Of a stretch of 64,000 nt of DNA, positions 56,462 through 64,000 are shown one piece after another. The position numbers and the translations under genes were made by a program. The notes beneath the pieces were generated by a model, which saw only the letters and a program-made list of their open reading frames with translations, was not told the DNA's origin and searched no databases. How positions within the stretch are numbered: position 1 is the stretch's first letter; every line of letters begins with the position of its first letter. The DNA is from Thiomicrospira cyclica ALM1. GTDB taxonomy: Bacteria; Pseudomonadota; Gammaproteobacteria; Thiomicrospirales; Thiomicrospiraceae. The stretch covers positions 1,240,001 through 1,304,000 of the forward strand of contig NC_015581.1 in NCBI RefSeq assembly GCF_000214825.1, given 5' to 3'.

Positions 56462-57202
56462 TTAAATCATAACCATGCCACCATTGACATTAATCGTTTG
56501 ACCCGTGATATATGCTGCTCCGGGTGATGCTAAAAATGCAACCGATTTAGCAATATCTTCCGGCTGACCCAGACGCGCCAAAGGAATTTGATTAATCAAC
56601 TGCTGACGATGTTCTTCTGCTAAATCACGCGTCATGTCAGTATCAATAAAGCCAGGTGCTACTGTATTCACCGTGATACCACGCGTGCCAACTTCTCGCG
56701 CCAAGGATTTTGCAAACCCAATAATACCGGCTTTGGCCGCCGCGTAGTTGGTTTGACCAGCATTACCCATAACCCCAACGACCGAAGCTACATTAATAAT
56801 GCGACCGTTTTTCTGCTTCATCATGCCACGCAAACAGGCTTTTGACATACGATAAACCGAATTTAAATTGGTTTGAATAATATCATTCCATTCATCATCT
56901 TTCATACGCATCAGTAAATTATCGCGAGTGATACCTGCATTATTAACCAAAATAGTCGGTGTACCATGCGCCGAAGTTAACCAGTCCATTAACGCGGTTA
57001 TTTGGTCCGGTTCAGTAACATTCAAGGCATGACCTTCACCCTTCAAACCAGCATCGGCAAGATACTGACTAATCTGTGCTGCACCAGCTTCGCTCGTAGC
57101 CGTACCAATAACGGTCGCGCCTTGTTGCGCCAATTCAACAGCGATAGCTTTACCAATACCGCGGCTGGCACCAGTCACTAATGCGATTTGTCCTTCAAGC
57201 AT
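56462..57202 (-). CDS. fabG: 3-oxoacyl-ACP reductase
   Basis: The 246-residue short-chain dehydrogenase has the cofactor site VTGASRGIGKAIAVELAQQG, the catalytic segment INVASVVGVMGNAGQTNYAAAKAG, and the NNAGITRDNLLMRM region. It reduces 3-oxoacyl-ACP with NADPH. It lies directly after fabD and 132 bases before acpP, where promoters for acpP are expected. Confidence 0.97.
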   Translation of the reverse strand: MLEGQIALVTGASRGIGKAIAVELAQQGATVIGTATSEAGAAQISQYLADAGLKGEGHALNVTEPDQITALMDWLTSAHGTPTILVNNAGITRDNLLMRMKDDEWNDIIQTNLNSVYRMSKACLRGMMKQKNGRIINVASVVGVMGNAGQTNYAAAKAGIIGFAKSLAREVGTRGITVNTVAPGFIDTDMTRDLAEEHRQQLINQIPLARLGQPEDIAKSVAFLASPGAAYITGQTINVNGGMVMI

Positions 57203-58144
57203 TTAGTTGTCCTCTAGTAGGTTTACTATGTTGGCTAATGTAGCAGAATCATAGACAGATGCAACCGTCATACTTCGATCAATGCGGCGATTTAATCCGG
57301 CTAATACCTTGCCCGGACCGCATTCGATCAGATGGGTAACCCCATCAGCGGCAAACTTTTCAATAGTTTTAACCCACTGCACCGGTTGATGAAGCTGGGC
57401 TACCAGCGCAGCTTGTAAATCATCAATCTTATCAGATACTTGCGTATTCACATTATGCACAACGGGTAATCGCGGTAATTGCCAATCAATTGAGGCAATG
57501 GCTTCAGCCAACTGTTCGGCAGCCGGCTTCATTAGAGCACAGTGTGATGGCACACTCACCGCCAAAGGTACGACTCGTTTGGCGCCCATCTCAGTTGCCT
57601 GAGCCATAGCACGTGTAACTGCAGCTGCTTCACCAGCAATAACGACTTGACCTGGCGAATTATAATTAACCGCAGACACGATCGCACCTTGTGACGCCGT
57701 TGCACAGGCCTGCTCGACCTGCTCATCTGTTAGACCGAGAACCGCCGCCATGGCACCTTCACCCGGTGCTACAGCCGTTTGCATTAAACTACCCCGTTTA
57801 GCTACAAGCGCAACAGCATCTTCCAAACTGATTGCTTCTGCAGCAACTAATGCAGTGTATTCACCCAAAGAATGACCCGCAAAATACACCGGCTCCCACT
57901 CGGGCAACACCTCTTTGAGCATGGCATAACAAGCATAACCAGCAACCAGCATAGCTGGCTGAGTGACTGCAGTGTCATTTAGACGCTCTTCAGGTCCCGC
58001 CGTCACAACTTGCCATAGGTCATAATCCAGTACAGATGACGCCCGAGCAAAGTAATCCAAAATAGCAGGATGCGTTTCAGCTAACGCATTCAGCATCCCA
58101 ATAGACTGAGCCCCTTGACCGGGAAAAACCACTACAGATGTCAT
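57203..58144 (-). CDS. fabD: Malonyl-CoA-ACP transacylase
   Basis: The 313-residue enzyme has VFPGQGAQSIGML, the active serine motif GHSLGEYTALVAA and SVPSHCALMKPAAEQL. It loads malonate on ACP. It stops one base before fabG begins. A CAGGCCTG copy is at 57705. Confidence 0.97.
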   Translation of the reverse strand: MTSVVVFPGQGAQSIGMLNALAETHPAILDYFARASSVLDYDLWQVVTAGPEERLNDTAVTQPAMLVAGYACYAMLKEVLPEWEPVYFAGHSLGEYTALVAAEAISLEDAVALVAKRGSLMQTAVAPGEGAMAAVLGLTDEQVEQACATASQGAIVSAVNYNSPGQVVIAGEAAAVTRAMAQATEMGAKRVVPLAVSVPSHCALMKPAAEQLAEAIASIDWQLPRLPVVHNVNTQVSDKIDDLQAALVAQLHQPVQWVKTIEKFAADGVTHLIECGPGKVLAGLNRRIDRSMTVASVYDSATLANIVNLLEDN

Positions 58145-58201
58145 AACAACCCTTTTTGATGCTTTACTAATTAACCCGCCATGGCACGCCAGTGCCAGAC
58201 T

Positions 58202-59197
58202 TTAATAACGAATGAGCGCAGAGCCCCAAGTGAAACCACCACCAAATGCTTCAAGCAGCATTAATTGTCCGCGCTGGATTCGGCCATCTGAAATAGCTTG
58301 ATCGAGCGCAAGCGGAATAGAGGCGCTAGACGTATTACCATGACGATCGACAGTAATAACCACCTGATTGTCGGCTAAACCCAACTTTTTTCCTGTGGCT
58401 TTAATAATGCGCAGATTTGCTTGATGGGGTACTAACCAGTCCAATTCACTGGCATTAATATTATTTTTTTCTAAGGTTTCTGTTGCGATACGACTCAGGG
58501 TATTCACCGCAACCTTAAACACCTCGTTGCCCTTCATATTCATGGTTCGCTCTGCCACATCGTCGCTTTGAGCAAGTCGTGACGGCCCAGTTGGAACATG
58601 TAACAACTGCTCATACTGTCCATCGGCATGAATATGTGTGGCAATAATTCCGCCCGCTGAAGGTTCACCCGTCTCAGTCGACTCCAAAATCACCGCACCA
58701 GCGCCATCACCCCATAAAATACAATTACTGCGGTCAGACCAGTTGGTTATCCGCGACAAACTTTCAGCACCTATTACCAGCGCACGTTTCACCATACCCG
58801 TTTTGATAAATTGATCGGCCACACTTAACGCATAAACAAAACCGGTGCATACCGCCTGCAAATCAAATGCTGGACAACTATTGGTAATACCAAGCTCACG
58901 CTGCACAATGGTTGCAGTACTGGGAAATATTTTATCGGGCGTAGTGGTCGCTACCAGAACCAAATCAATGTCATTCGGTGCCAGGCCTGCTCGTTCAATA
59001 GCTTGTTTGGCTGCCGCCACCGCTAGATCGCTAGTGACTTGATCATCAGCAATGATGTGGCGCTGTTTGATTCCGGTACGTTCTTGAATCCATTCGTCGG
59101 TAGTATCGACCATCGTCTCCAAATCGGCATTCAATAACACCCGCGCGGGCAAGTAACTGCCTGTTGATATAATGCGACTCACTCGGGAGATTGTCAT
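58202..59197 (-). CDS. fabH: 3-oxoacyl-ACP synthase III
   Basis: The 331-residue enzyme has the cysteine in AFDLQAVCTGFVYAL, the histidine in WLVPHQANLRI and the asparagine in RHGNTSSASIPLAL. It initiates fatty acid synthesis with acetyl-CoA and malonyl-ACP. It lies 5 bases after plsX. A CAGGCCTG copy is at 58982. Confidence 0.97.
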   Translation of the reverse strand: MTISRVSRIISTGSYLPARVLLNADLETMVDTTDEWIQERTGIKQRHIIADDQVTSDLAVAAAKQAIERAGLAPNDIDLVLVATTTPDKIFPSTATIVQRELGITNSCPAFDLQAVCTGFVYALSVADQFIKTGMVKRALVIGAESLSRITNWSDRSNCILWGDGAGAVILESTETGEPSAGGIIATHIHADGQYEQLLHVPTGPSRLAQSDDVAERTMNMKGNEVFKVAVNTLSRIATETLEKNNINASELDWLVPHQANLRIIKATGKKLGLADNQVVITVDRHGNTSSASIPLALDQAISDGRIQRGQLMLLEAFGGGFTWGSALIRY

Positions 59198-59201
59198 CCA
59201 C

Positions 59202-60239
59202 TTAATCCTCTAGTGTTTGAGATTGCGTTTGCTCATCTAGCAAGCGAGCGACTTCATCCCGAATGCGACTTGGCACATCATGCAACACTTCGATACGAGC
59301 GACCTTAATGGCATTCTCGAAAGCAAAACTATCCGCACCACCATGACTTTTAATGACGCACTTTCGCAAGCCCAAAAAAGAGGCGCCATTGTAATTGCGC
59401 GGATCCACCTTAGCCTTAAAGGCTTTTAGCACTGGCGCGGCCATTAAACCAATTAATTTGGTCACTAGATTGCGCATAAATGCTTGCTTGAGGTAATAAC
59501 TGATCATCTTAGCCACACCCTCACTGGACTTCAACGCAATATTGCCATCAAAACCATCACAAGCAATTACATCAACATTTCCCTTAAAGATGTCATCACC
59601 TTCAACATAGCCAACGTAATAAATGGGAGTTTGTCGCAGTAGTTGTTGCGCCAACTTGATTCGGTCATGGCCCTTCATCTCCTCTTCACCGATGTTAAGC
59701 AAGCCCACTCGCGGCGTGATATCCGGATGCAAAGTTTTAGCCAGCACAGATCCCATAATAGCAAATTGCGCTAAGCTCTCACCATCAGCACCCACATTGG
59801 CACCAAGGTCCAACATATAAACTGGTTTTTTGATGGTGGGCAATGCGGTACAAATCGCTGGACGATGAATACCGGGCAGGGTTTTCAGTACAAACTTTGC
59901 TGTCGCCATTAGCGCACCGGTATTACCTGCACTGACACAAGCTTGAGCTTGGTCTTGCTTGACCAAATCCAAGGCAACTCGCATGGAAGAGTCTTTTTTA
60001 TTACGAAGCGCTTGCGAGGGCAACTCGTCCATATCAACAACTTGTGATGCAGACTGAATCGTCAAACGGTCTCTTGGAATCGCTTGCTGAGATAATAGGG
60101 CTTGTTTGATTTTCGGCTCATCACCGACGAGTATTAAGTGCAGGTCTGCAAAGGTATTTAGCGCATTTAAGCTGGCGGGGATGGTGACTTCAAGTCCCTT
60201 ATCACCGCCCATCGCATCGATAGCAATACGAATAGTCAA
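59202..60239 (-). CDS. plsX: Phosphate acyltransferase PlsX
   Basis: The 345-residue enzyme starts IRIAIDAMGGDKGLEVTIP and includes SQVVDMDELPSQALRNKKDSSM, SAGNTGALMATAKFVL and LDLGANVGADGESLAQFA. It makes acyl-phosphate from acyl-ACP for phospholipid synthesis. It sits between rpmF and fabH as in E. coli. Confidence 0.97.
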   Translation of the reverse strand: MTIRIAIDAMGGDKGLEVTIPASLNALNTFADLHLILVGDEPKIKQALLSQQAIPRDRLTIQSASQVVDMDELPSQALRNKKDSSMRVALDLVKQDQAQACVSAGNTGALMATAKFVLKTLPGIHRPAICTALPTIKKPVYMLDLGANVGADGESLAQFAIMGSVLAKTLHPDITPRVGLLNIGEEEMKGHDRIKLAQQLLRQTPIYYVGYVEGDDIFKGNVDVIACDGFDGNIALKSSEGVAKMISYYLKQAFMRNLVTKLIGLMAAPVLKAFKAKVDPRNYNGASFLGLRKCVIKSHGGADSFAFENAIKVARIEVLHDVPSRIRDEVARLLDEQTQSQTLED

Positions 60240-60245
60240 GGCAGA

Positions 60246-60422
60246 TTAAGCCTTATCTTGAATAACTTTTTTACCCTTGTAATAGCCATCAGCCGTTACA
60301 TGATGACGACGGTGTAGCTCACCCGTAGTTGGGTCAGTGGTAATTGCGGTTGTCGTTAATGCATCATGTGAACGACGCGTGCCACGCTTAGCAGGTGATT
60401 TTTTGTTTTGTTGAACAGCCAT
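60246..60422 (-). CDS. rpmF: Ribosomal protein L32
   Basis: The 58-residue protein begins [20 protein letters not shown], the classical L32 start, with AGGAG before the ATG at 60422. It lacks the four zinc-binding cysteines of some L32 forms. It follows yceD and precedes plsX. Confidence 0.97.
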   Translation of the reverse strand: MAVQQNKKSPAKRGTRRSHDALTTTAITTDPTTGELHRRHHVTADGYYKGKKVIQDKA

Positions 60423-60479
60423 GGTTTTACTCCTAAAAATGCAGAATTCTGCGGTACTAAATTTTAAAACATCTACCAA

Positions 60480-61001
60480 TCAAGTCTTAGTTGACTGGCT
60501 CTTTAACTTTGCTAATGCCAAGAATGGATTAGGCTTATTATTGTCTAACTCAACCTCAGCCGGCGCTGTTGACCATGAAACGGCTTCATCAGCCGCTCTT
60601 GGTGCCATAGGAATGGCGAGCAATACTTCATCTTCAATAATAGGCAGCAGCGAAATTTTATCCTCTGGCAAGTTATACACTTCCCAGTCAGCATCCAATT
60701 CGTCAGCCAGCTGCGCTGATGACAGAAACACGCCACGAATATTTGCATCAACTGGCTGTTCAAACACGTCTAAACTTCGTTGACAGGTTAGCTTTAACAT
60801 CGTGTTAACCTGCAACTCAAACGCGGGCGCACCGGTTTGCTTTTGTTTGAAAAACGCCATTTCTATAAAAATATCGCCCACAGGCTCAGAAACCGCCTGT
60901 ACTAACCGAGGACATTGCGCTTGCGCGACCTTGGCTTTGATCCGTCGTTTTTGCTCGGCATAAAACAACGGATCGACTAAATCGGGAAGTCTAGTAAACA
61001 T
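60480..61001 (-). CDS. yceD: YceD family (DUF177) protein
   Basis: The 173-residue protein has VNTMLKLTCQRSLDVFEQPV, where the Cys of LTCQR is the conserved core, EDKISLLPIIEDEVLLAIPMAP, and the C-terminal tail NKPNPFLALAKLK. The family is linked to 23S rRNA accumulation and L32 balance, and it is almost always beside rpmF. It starts at ATG 61001, only about two bases from the predicted transcription start. Confidence 0.93.
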   Translation of the reverse strand: MFTRLPDLVDPLFYAEQKRRIKAKVAQAQCPRLVQAVSEPVGDIFIEMAFFKQKQTGAPAFELQVNTMLKLTCQRSLDVFEQPVDANIRGVFLSSAQLADELDADWEVYNLPEDKISLLPIIEDEVLLAIPMAPRAADEAVSWSTAPAEVELDNNKPNPFLALAKLKSQSTKT

Positions 61002-61009
61002 GGCGCGAG

Positions 61010-61038
61010 ATAATACCTCTTGTCAGTAATTTTGTCAA
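61010..61038 (-). promoter_or_regulatory. Strong sigma-70 promoter for yceD-rpmF-fab operon
   Basis: TTGACA (61038-61033) and TATTAT (61015-61010) are 17 bases apart on the minus strand. The predicted start lies at about 61003, two bases before the yceD ATG, so the transcript would be nearly leaderless. Confidence 0.7.
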
Positions 61039-61113
61039 AAATAATAATAACTTGAACCTACAACTGAATGGTCTAAAATGCCAAGCTTATTTAGACAACA
61101 GACATTAACACCC

Positions 61114-61713
61114 ATGAAACAGCAATCACACCCTTTTATCTTGGCCTCTCAATCCCCTTATCGTAAGCAGCTTTTAAGCAAACTCATTAGAAGCTTTGCT
61201 TGCTATCCGGCTGAGATTGATGAATCACGCCAAGCCGATGAACCAGTAATTGAAATGGTTGAGCGGCTAAGTATTAAAAAAGCGCAAGCCATAGCCATCC
61301 ATCACCCAAATAGCTGGATCATTGCCTCAGACCAAAGTGCCGCACTGGGCAACGAAGTGCTTGGCAAACCACACACACATACCCAAGCATTGGCGCAATT
61401 ACAAAAACAACAGGGCAAAACACTAACCTACCACACGGGGATTTGCCTATATAACCCGATTACGAAAAGCTACCATTATGCCGAAGAACCCACGCAGGTA
61501 GTATTTCGCCAGCTCACAACCGAACGTCTTAACGACTACCTTCTAGCAGAACAACCCTATGATTGCGCCGGCAGTTTTAAATCAGAAGGCCTGGGTATTA
61601 TGTTATTTAGTGCTATTCACAGCCAAGACCCCAATGCATTGATTGGACTACCCTTAATTAAACTGTGTGAACTTTTTGAACAAGCGGGATTAAGCTTACC
61701 ATTAACTGAGTAA
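61114..61713 (+). CDS. Maf family nucleotide pyrophosphatase (YceF-type)
   Basis: The approximately 199-residue Maf/Ham1-like enzyme has FILASQSPYRKQLLSKL, SDQSAALGNEVLGKP and QGKTLTYHTGICLYNP. This subgroup (E. coli YceF) hydrolyses modified nucleotides such as 7-methyl-GTP. An in-frame ATG at 61078 exists, but the extra 12 residues have no family match and no ribosome site; neither start has a good one. It overlaps the convergent HAD gene by 12 bases. Confidence 0.9.
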   Translation: MKQQSHPFILASQSPYRKQLLSKLIRSFACYPAEIDESRQADEPVIEMVERLSIKKAQAIAIHHPNSWIIASDQSAALGNEVLGKPHTHTQALAQLQKQQGKTLTYHTGICLYNPITKSYHYAEEPTQVVFRQLTTERLNDYLLAEQPYDCAGSFKSEGLGIMLFSAIHSQDPNALIGLPLIKLCELFEQAGLSLPLTE

Positions 61714-62364
61714 ATAGTGTCGCAGCGAACCTAAATCCTCGAGTGCCGCAACTGGGTTAAACGCGGCCAGTTGCGCCGGGTGATGCACACCATGATGAAG
61801 CGCAATCCTATCCATGCCAATATTGGCCGCCATTTCCATATCAAAAGTGGTATCACCGACCATAACAACCTGCTCCGCCGACCAATTCCAATGCGTCATA
61901 ATTTGCTGTAACATCAACGGATTGGGTTTTGATGCAGACTCAATTGGCGTGCGTGTAATATCAAAAAAACGACCAAAACCTGTTAACTTTAGTACTTCAT
62001 CTAAGCCACGGCGACTTTTACCCGTAGCCACCGCTAATTTATACCCTTCATCCAGCAGAGCTTCTAACAACTCATCCGCAAACGGAAAGGGTGTCATCGG
62101 CACCTGAGACTCATGTAAAAAATGTTCCGTGTAGGCTTCCGAAACCGCTTGAATGGTGGTTAAATCTTCAGCGATTGTCGGATAGAGTTGTGCCACCGCA
62201 TTTTGTAGACTCAAACCAATAATCTGTTTTGATTCATGATCACTGAGTACCGGCAAATTATTCTGAGCCGCAGCATACTGAATCGCCGCAACAATTCTTG
62301 CCTCAGAATTCATCAAGGTACCATCCCAATCAAAAATGACGCCCCGGTAATTGTGCTTACTCAC
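61702..62364 (-). CDS. HAD-superfamily phosphatase (Gph/YceG-like group)
   Basis: The 220-residue protein has the HAD nucleophile motif VIFDWDGTLMNSEARI, the cap domain, then TGKSRRGLDEVL and MVGDTTFDMEMAANIG with the conserved Lys/Asp residues. It is probably a phosphoglycolate-phosphatase-like or nucleotide phosphatase; the substrate is unknown. It overlaps rluC by 4 bases, so both are likely one transcript. Confidence 0.9.
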   Translation of the reverse strand: MSKHNYRGVIFDWDGTLMNSEARIVAAIQYAAAQNNLPVLSDHESKQIIGLSLQNAVAQLYPTIAEDLTTIQAVSEAYTEHFLHESQVPMTPFPFADELLEALLDEGYKLAVATGKSRRGLDEVLKLTGFGRFFDITRTPIESASKPNPLMLQQIMTHWNWSAEQVVMVGDTTFDMEMAANIGMDRIALHHGVHHPAQLAAFNPVAALEDLGSLRHYLLS

Positions 62365-63323
62365 GATATCTCCTTTTGGCTTAGCTGATGATGGCGTAAC
62401 AATTTGTCAAAATCAGGGTACAAGGGCGCAAAAATTTTAACTTGCTCGCCCGTTTTAGGATGCTTAAACGCAACCATTCGTGCATGCAAGGCTAAAGAAT
62501 GCATACCCTGACGCGCCTGCCATTGATCAAATTCGGCATCACCATATTTGTCATCACCAGCAATGGGGTGACCATTAGCCGCACAATGAACGCGTATTTG
62601 ATGGGTCCGACCAGTGGCCAGTTTTACTTCGATTAAACTCGCCTGACCTAAGTCAACCAACAAGCGCACAAAGCTCAAACTTGGCTTACCCGCAGGGTGC
62701 ACTTCGACGCGTCGTTCACCTGAAGGTAAGGTGAATTTGCGCAAAGGGTGCTCCACTTTCATTAAGGCTTTTGGCCAACGTCCTTTAACCAGCGTCCAGT
62801 AAAGCTTGGTCACCTGATGCTCACGAATCTGCTGATGTAAATCGCGCAAAACCGACATTTTTTTGGCCAAAATAATTGCCCCAGACGTATCACGGTCTAA
62901 ACGATGCACAAGTTCCACTCGCTTAGCCAGTGGGCGCGCATTTCGTACCAGCTCAATTAAGCCCCAGCTAACACCACTCCCACCATGCACCGCCATGCCT
63001 GAGGGCTTGTTAATGACAATCAGGTCATCGTCTTCAAATAAGATCGCCTGCTCAATCCGTGGCACTTGCGATGCAGGCGGTGTCACCCGCTCAGGAGAAT
63101 CTGGCAGTTTCACCGGCGGAATTCGCACCACATCCCCTGCTTTTAGGCGCTGAGAAACTTGAGCACGCCCTTTATTAACCCGAACCTCACCCTTTCGTAC
63201 TATCCGATAAATCAAGGGTCGCGGTACTTTTCTTAAGTGCTTTAACAAAAAATTATCCAGACGCTGTCCAGCGTCTTCCGCATCCACATGAATAAATCGC
63301 ACCTCGGCCACAGCACCCACCAT
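62361..63323 (-). CDS. rluC: 23S rRNA pseudouridine synthase RluC
   Basis: The 320-residue enzyme has an N-terminal S4 RNA-binding domain (about residues 15-70, DAGQRLDNFLLKHLRKVPR), then the catalytic motif LVHRLDRDTSGAIILAK with the aspartate nucleophile, and TGRTHQIRVH. It modifies 23S rRNA U955, U2504 and U2580 in E. coli. It is divergent from rne, a conserved arrangement. Confidence 0.95.
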   Translation of the reverse strand: MVGAVAEVRFIHVDAEDAGQRLDNFLLKHLRKVPRPLIYRIVRKGEVRVNKGRAQVSQRLKAGDVVRIPPVKLPDSPERVTPPASQVPRIEQAILFEDDDLIVINKPSGMAVHGGSGVSWGLIELVRNARPLAKRVELVHRLDRDTSGAIILAKKMSVLRDLHQQIREHQVTKLYWTLVKGRWPKALMKVEHPLRKFTLPSGERRVEVHPAGKPSLSFVRLLVDLGQASLIEVKLATGRTHQIRVHCAANGHPIAGDDKYGDAEFDQWQARQGMHSLALHARMVAFKHPKTGEQVKIFAPLYPDFDKLLRHHQLSQKEIS

Positions 63324-63865
63324 AAAAAATTTTCGCTTATAGTAACTGATTAAGCTTCATTGAGCGCTATTTTTTTAGATTGCGCAAAACAAGAATGAGT
63401 GCTATATTCGGATAGTTATTGGATTGGCGTGCTTTTTTGTAATGCCGGCAATAGACAAAAACTGACGATAAAGAATTTTGAGATATAACCACTAAATTTT
63501 ATATGTAAACTTGGCTAAGGCCACAGTGTAATTTGGATGACTCGGAGTAGAAAAACTCCAACAACTTATCGACGTGCCGCGCAATTTTATCATTAATTTT
63601 GAATATAAGACGCGGCACTCACTGAGTTTGAATGAACACGCATTGCAATCAACTTAATATAAGACTAAGAGCTGACAACTGCACAAAATTGACCAGCTCG
63701 ACAAAAACGAAACTTACTTAAACACTGCTGATTTTAGACGGCACTCACTGTGCCTGGCTAACAGAAACTAAGTATTTCAAGATGTCAAAACGTTGACCTT
63801 CCTTGCAACATTCTTTTGCATCCAACTCTGCCTGTGCCTGCGCCCCTAACCACAAAGAGAATAGC
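63324..63865 (+). promoter_or_regulatory. rluC-rne intergenic region: promoter and long structured rne leader
   Basis: This 542-base gap has a plausible rne promoter, TTGCGC (63380-63385) and extended TGCTATATT with TATATT at 63403-63408, spacing 17, giving a leader of about 450 nt. The leader holds GGAGT-N6-ACTCC (63544-63559), GTGCCGCG...CGCGGCAC (63574-63618) and GGCAC-TCACT-GTGCC (63740-63754). CGGCACTCACTG occurs twice (63613 and 63739). In E. coli a long rne leader mediates RNase E autoregulation. I see no gene here. Confidence 0.65.
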
Positions 63866-64000
63866 ATGAAAAGAATGCTTATCAACGCAACCCAGCAAGA
63901 AGAGCTGCGTGTTGCACTAGTCGATGGTCAAAATCTATATGACCTAGACATCGAGACCCCACAACAACAAAAGAAAAAAGCCAACATTTACAAAGGCACC
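63866..64000 (+). CDS. rne: Ribonuclease E, first 45 codons (cut by window edge)
   Basis: The translation [20 protein letters not shown] is the hallmark start of RNase E/G, continuing [12 protein letters not shown] and [10 protein letters not shown] into the S1 domain. RNase E cuts mRNA and processes rRNA and tRNA. AAAGAGA precedes the ATG. The rne/rluC divergence and the long leader support RNase E rather than RNase G. Confidence 0.95.
   Translation, partial: MKRMLINATQQEELRVALVDGQNLYDLDIETPQQQKKKANIYKGT

Overview
The window is 64 kb of a gammaproteobacterial chromosome with moderate GC and dense coding. Gene order is classical for the class: the block rne / rluC / HAD phosphatase / maf / yceD / rpmF / plsX / fabH / fabD / fabG / acpP / fabF / pabC / mltG / tmk / holB / tatD, plus clpS-clpA, mnmA-hflD, sucC-sucD and dapD-dapE. 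A secreted rhodanese, an SQR-like flavoprotein and a sodium-symporter-family transporter would suit a marine or haloalkaline sulfur oxidiser, for example a Thiomicrospira/Thioalkalimicrobium-type organism. That placement is inference, not shown by the sequence.

Layout. 1-3.1 kb: a minus-strand operon PII-like protein, CBS protein, DUF1538 membrane protein and a P-type cation ATPase cut by the window edge. 3.2-10.4 kb: comEC, a DUF2062 protein, a Lon-like protease, a PLP desulfhydrase/deaminase and a secreted rhodanese. 10.4-19.5 kb: a two-partner secretion operon (TpsB transporter and a 2456-residue TpsA exoprotein with large internal duplications). 19.6-33.8 kb: clpA/clpS, rluE, mnmA, hflD, a GST, a ferredoxin with the U32 tRNA-modification protein TrhP, rimO, dapD/dapE and small uncharacterised genes. 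33.9-46.9 kb: an NSS transporter, murB, nagZ, an orphan pair of peptide-type ABC permeases, an L,D-transpeptidase, nadE, sucCD, an FKBP-type isomerase and an SQR-like flavoprotein. 46.9-63.3 kb: an ABC exporter, then the tatD-to-rluC block with pabB inserted. 63.9 kb: the first 45 codons of rne behind a leader of about 450 nt. I saw no rRNA, tRNA, CRISPR array, insertion sequence or prophage.

The most striking signal is not a gene. The perfect palindrome CAGGCCTG occurs 28 times by manual count, where about one copy is expected in 64 kb of random sequence, and nearly every copy is flanked by G or C (consensus SCAGGCCTGS). It is spread through unrelated genes and some intergenic gaps, and in coding DNA it uses only two of three frames, leaving Gln-Ala-Trp/Cys and Ala/Pro-Gly-Leu tripeptides. 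This resembles the highly iterated palindrome HIP1 of cyanobacteria and is the best candidate for an undescribed genome-wide element here.

Secondary points are the PII/CBS/DUF1538/P-type ATPase operon, a similar 20-bp dyad near the rhodanese and tps genes, a 9-bp inverted repeat bracketing the tps promoter, a near-leaderless promoter for yceD, and an SQR-like protein that appears to lack one of the three redox cysteines.
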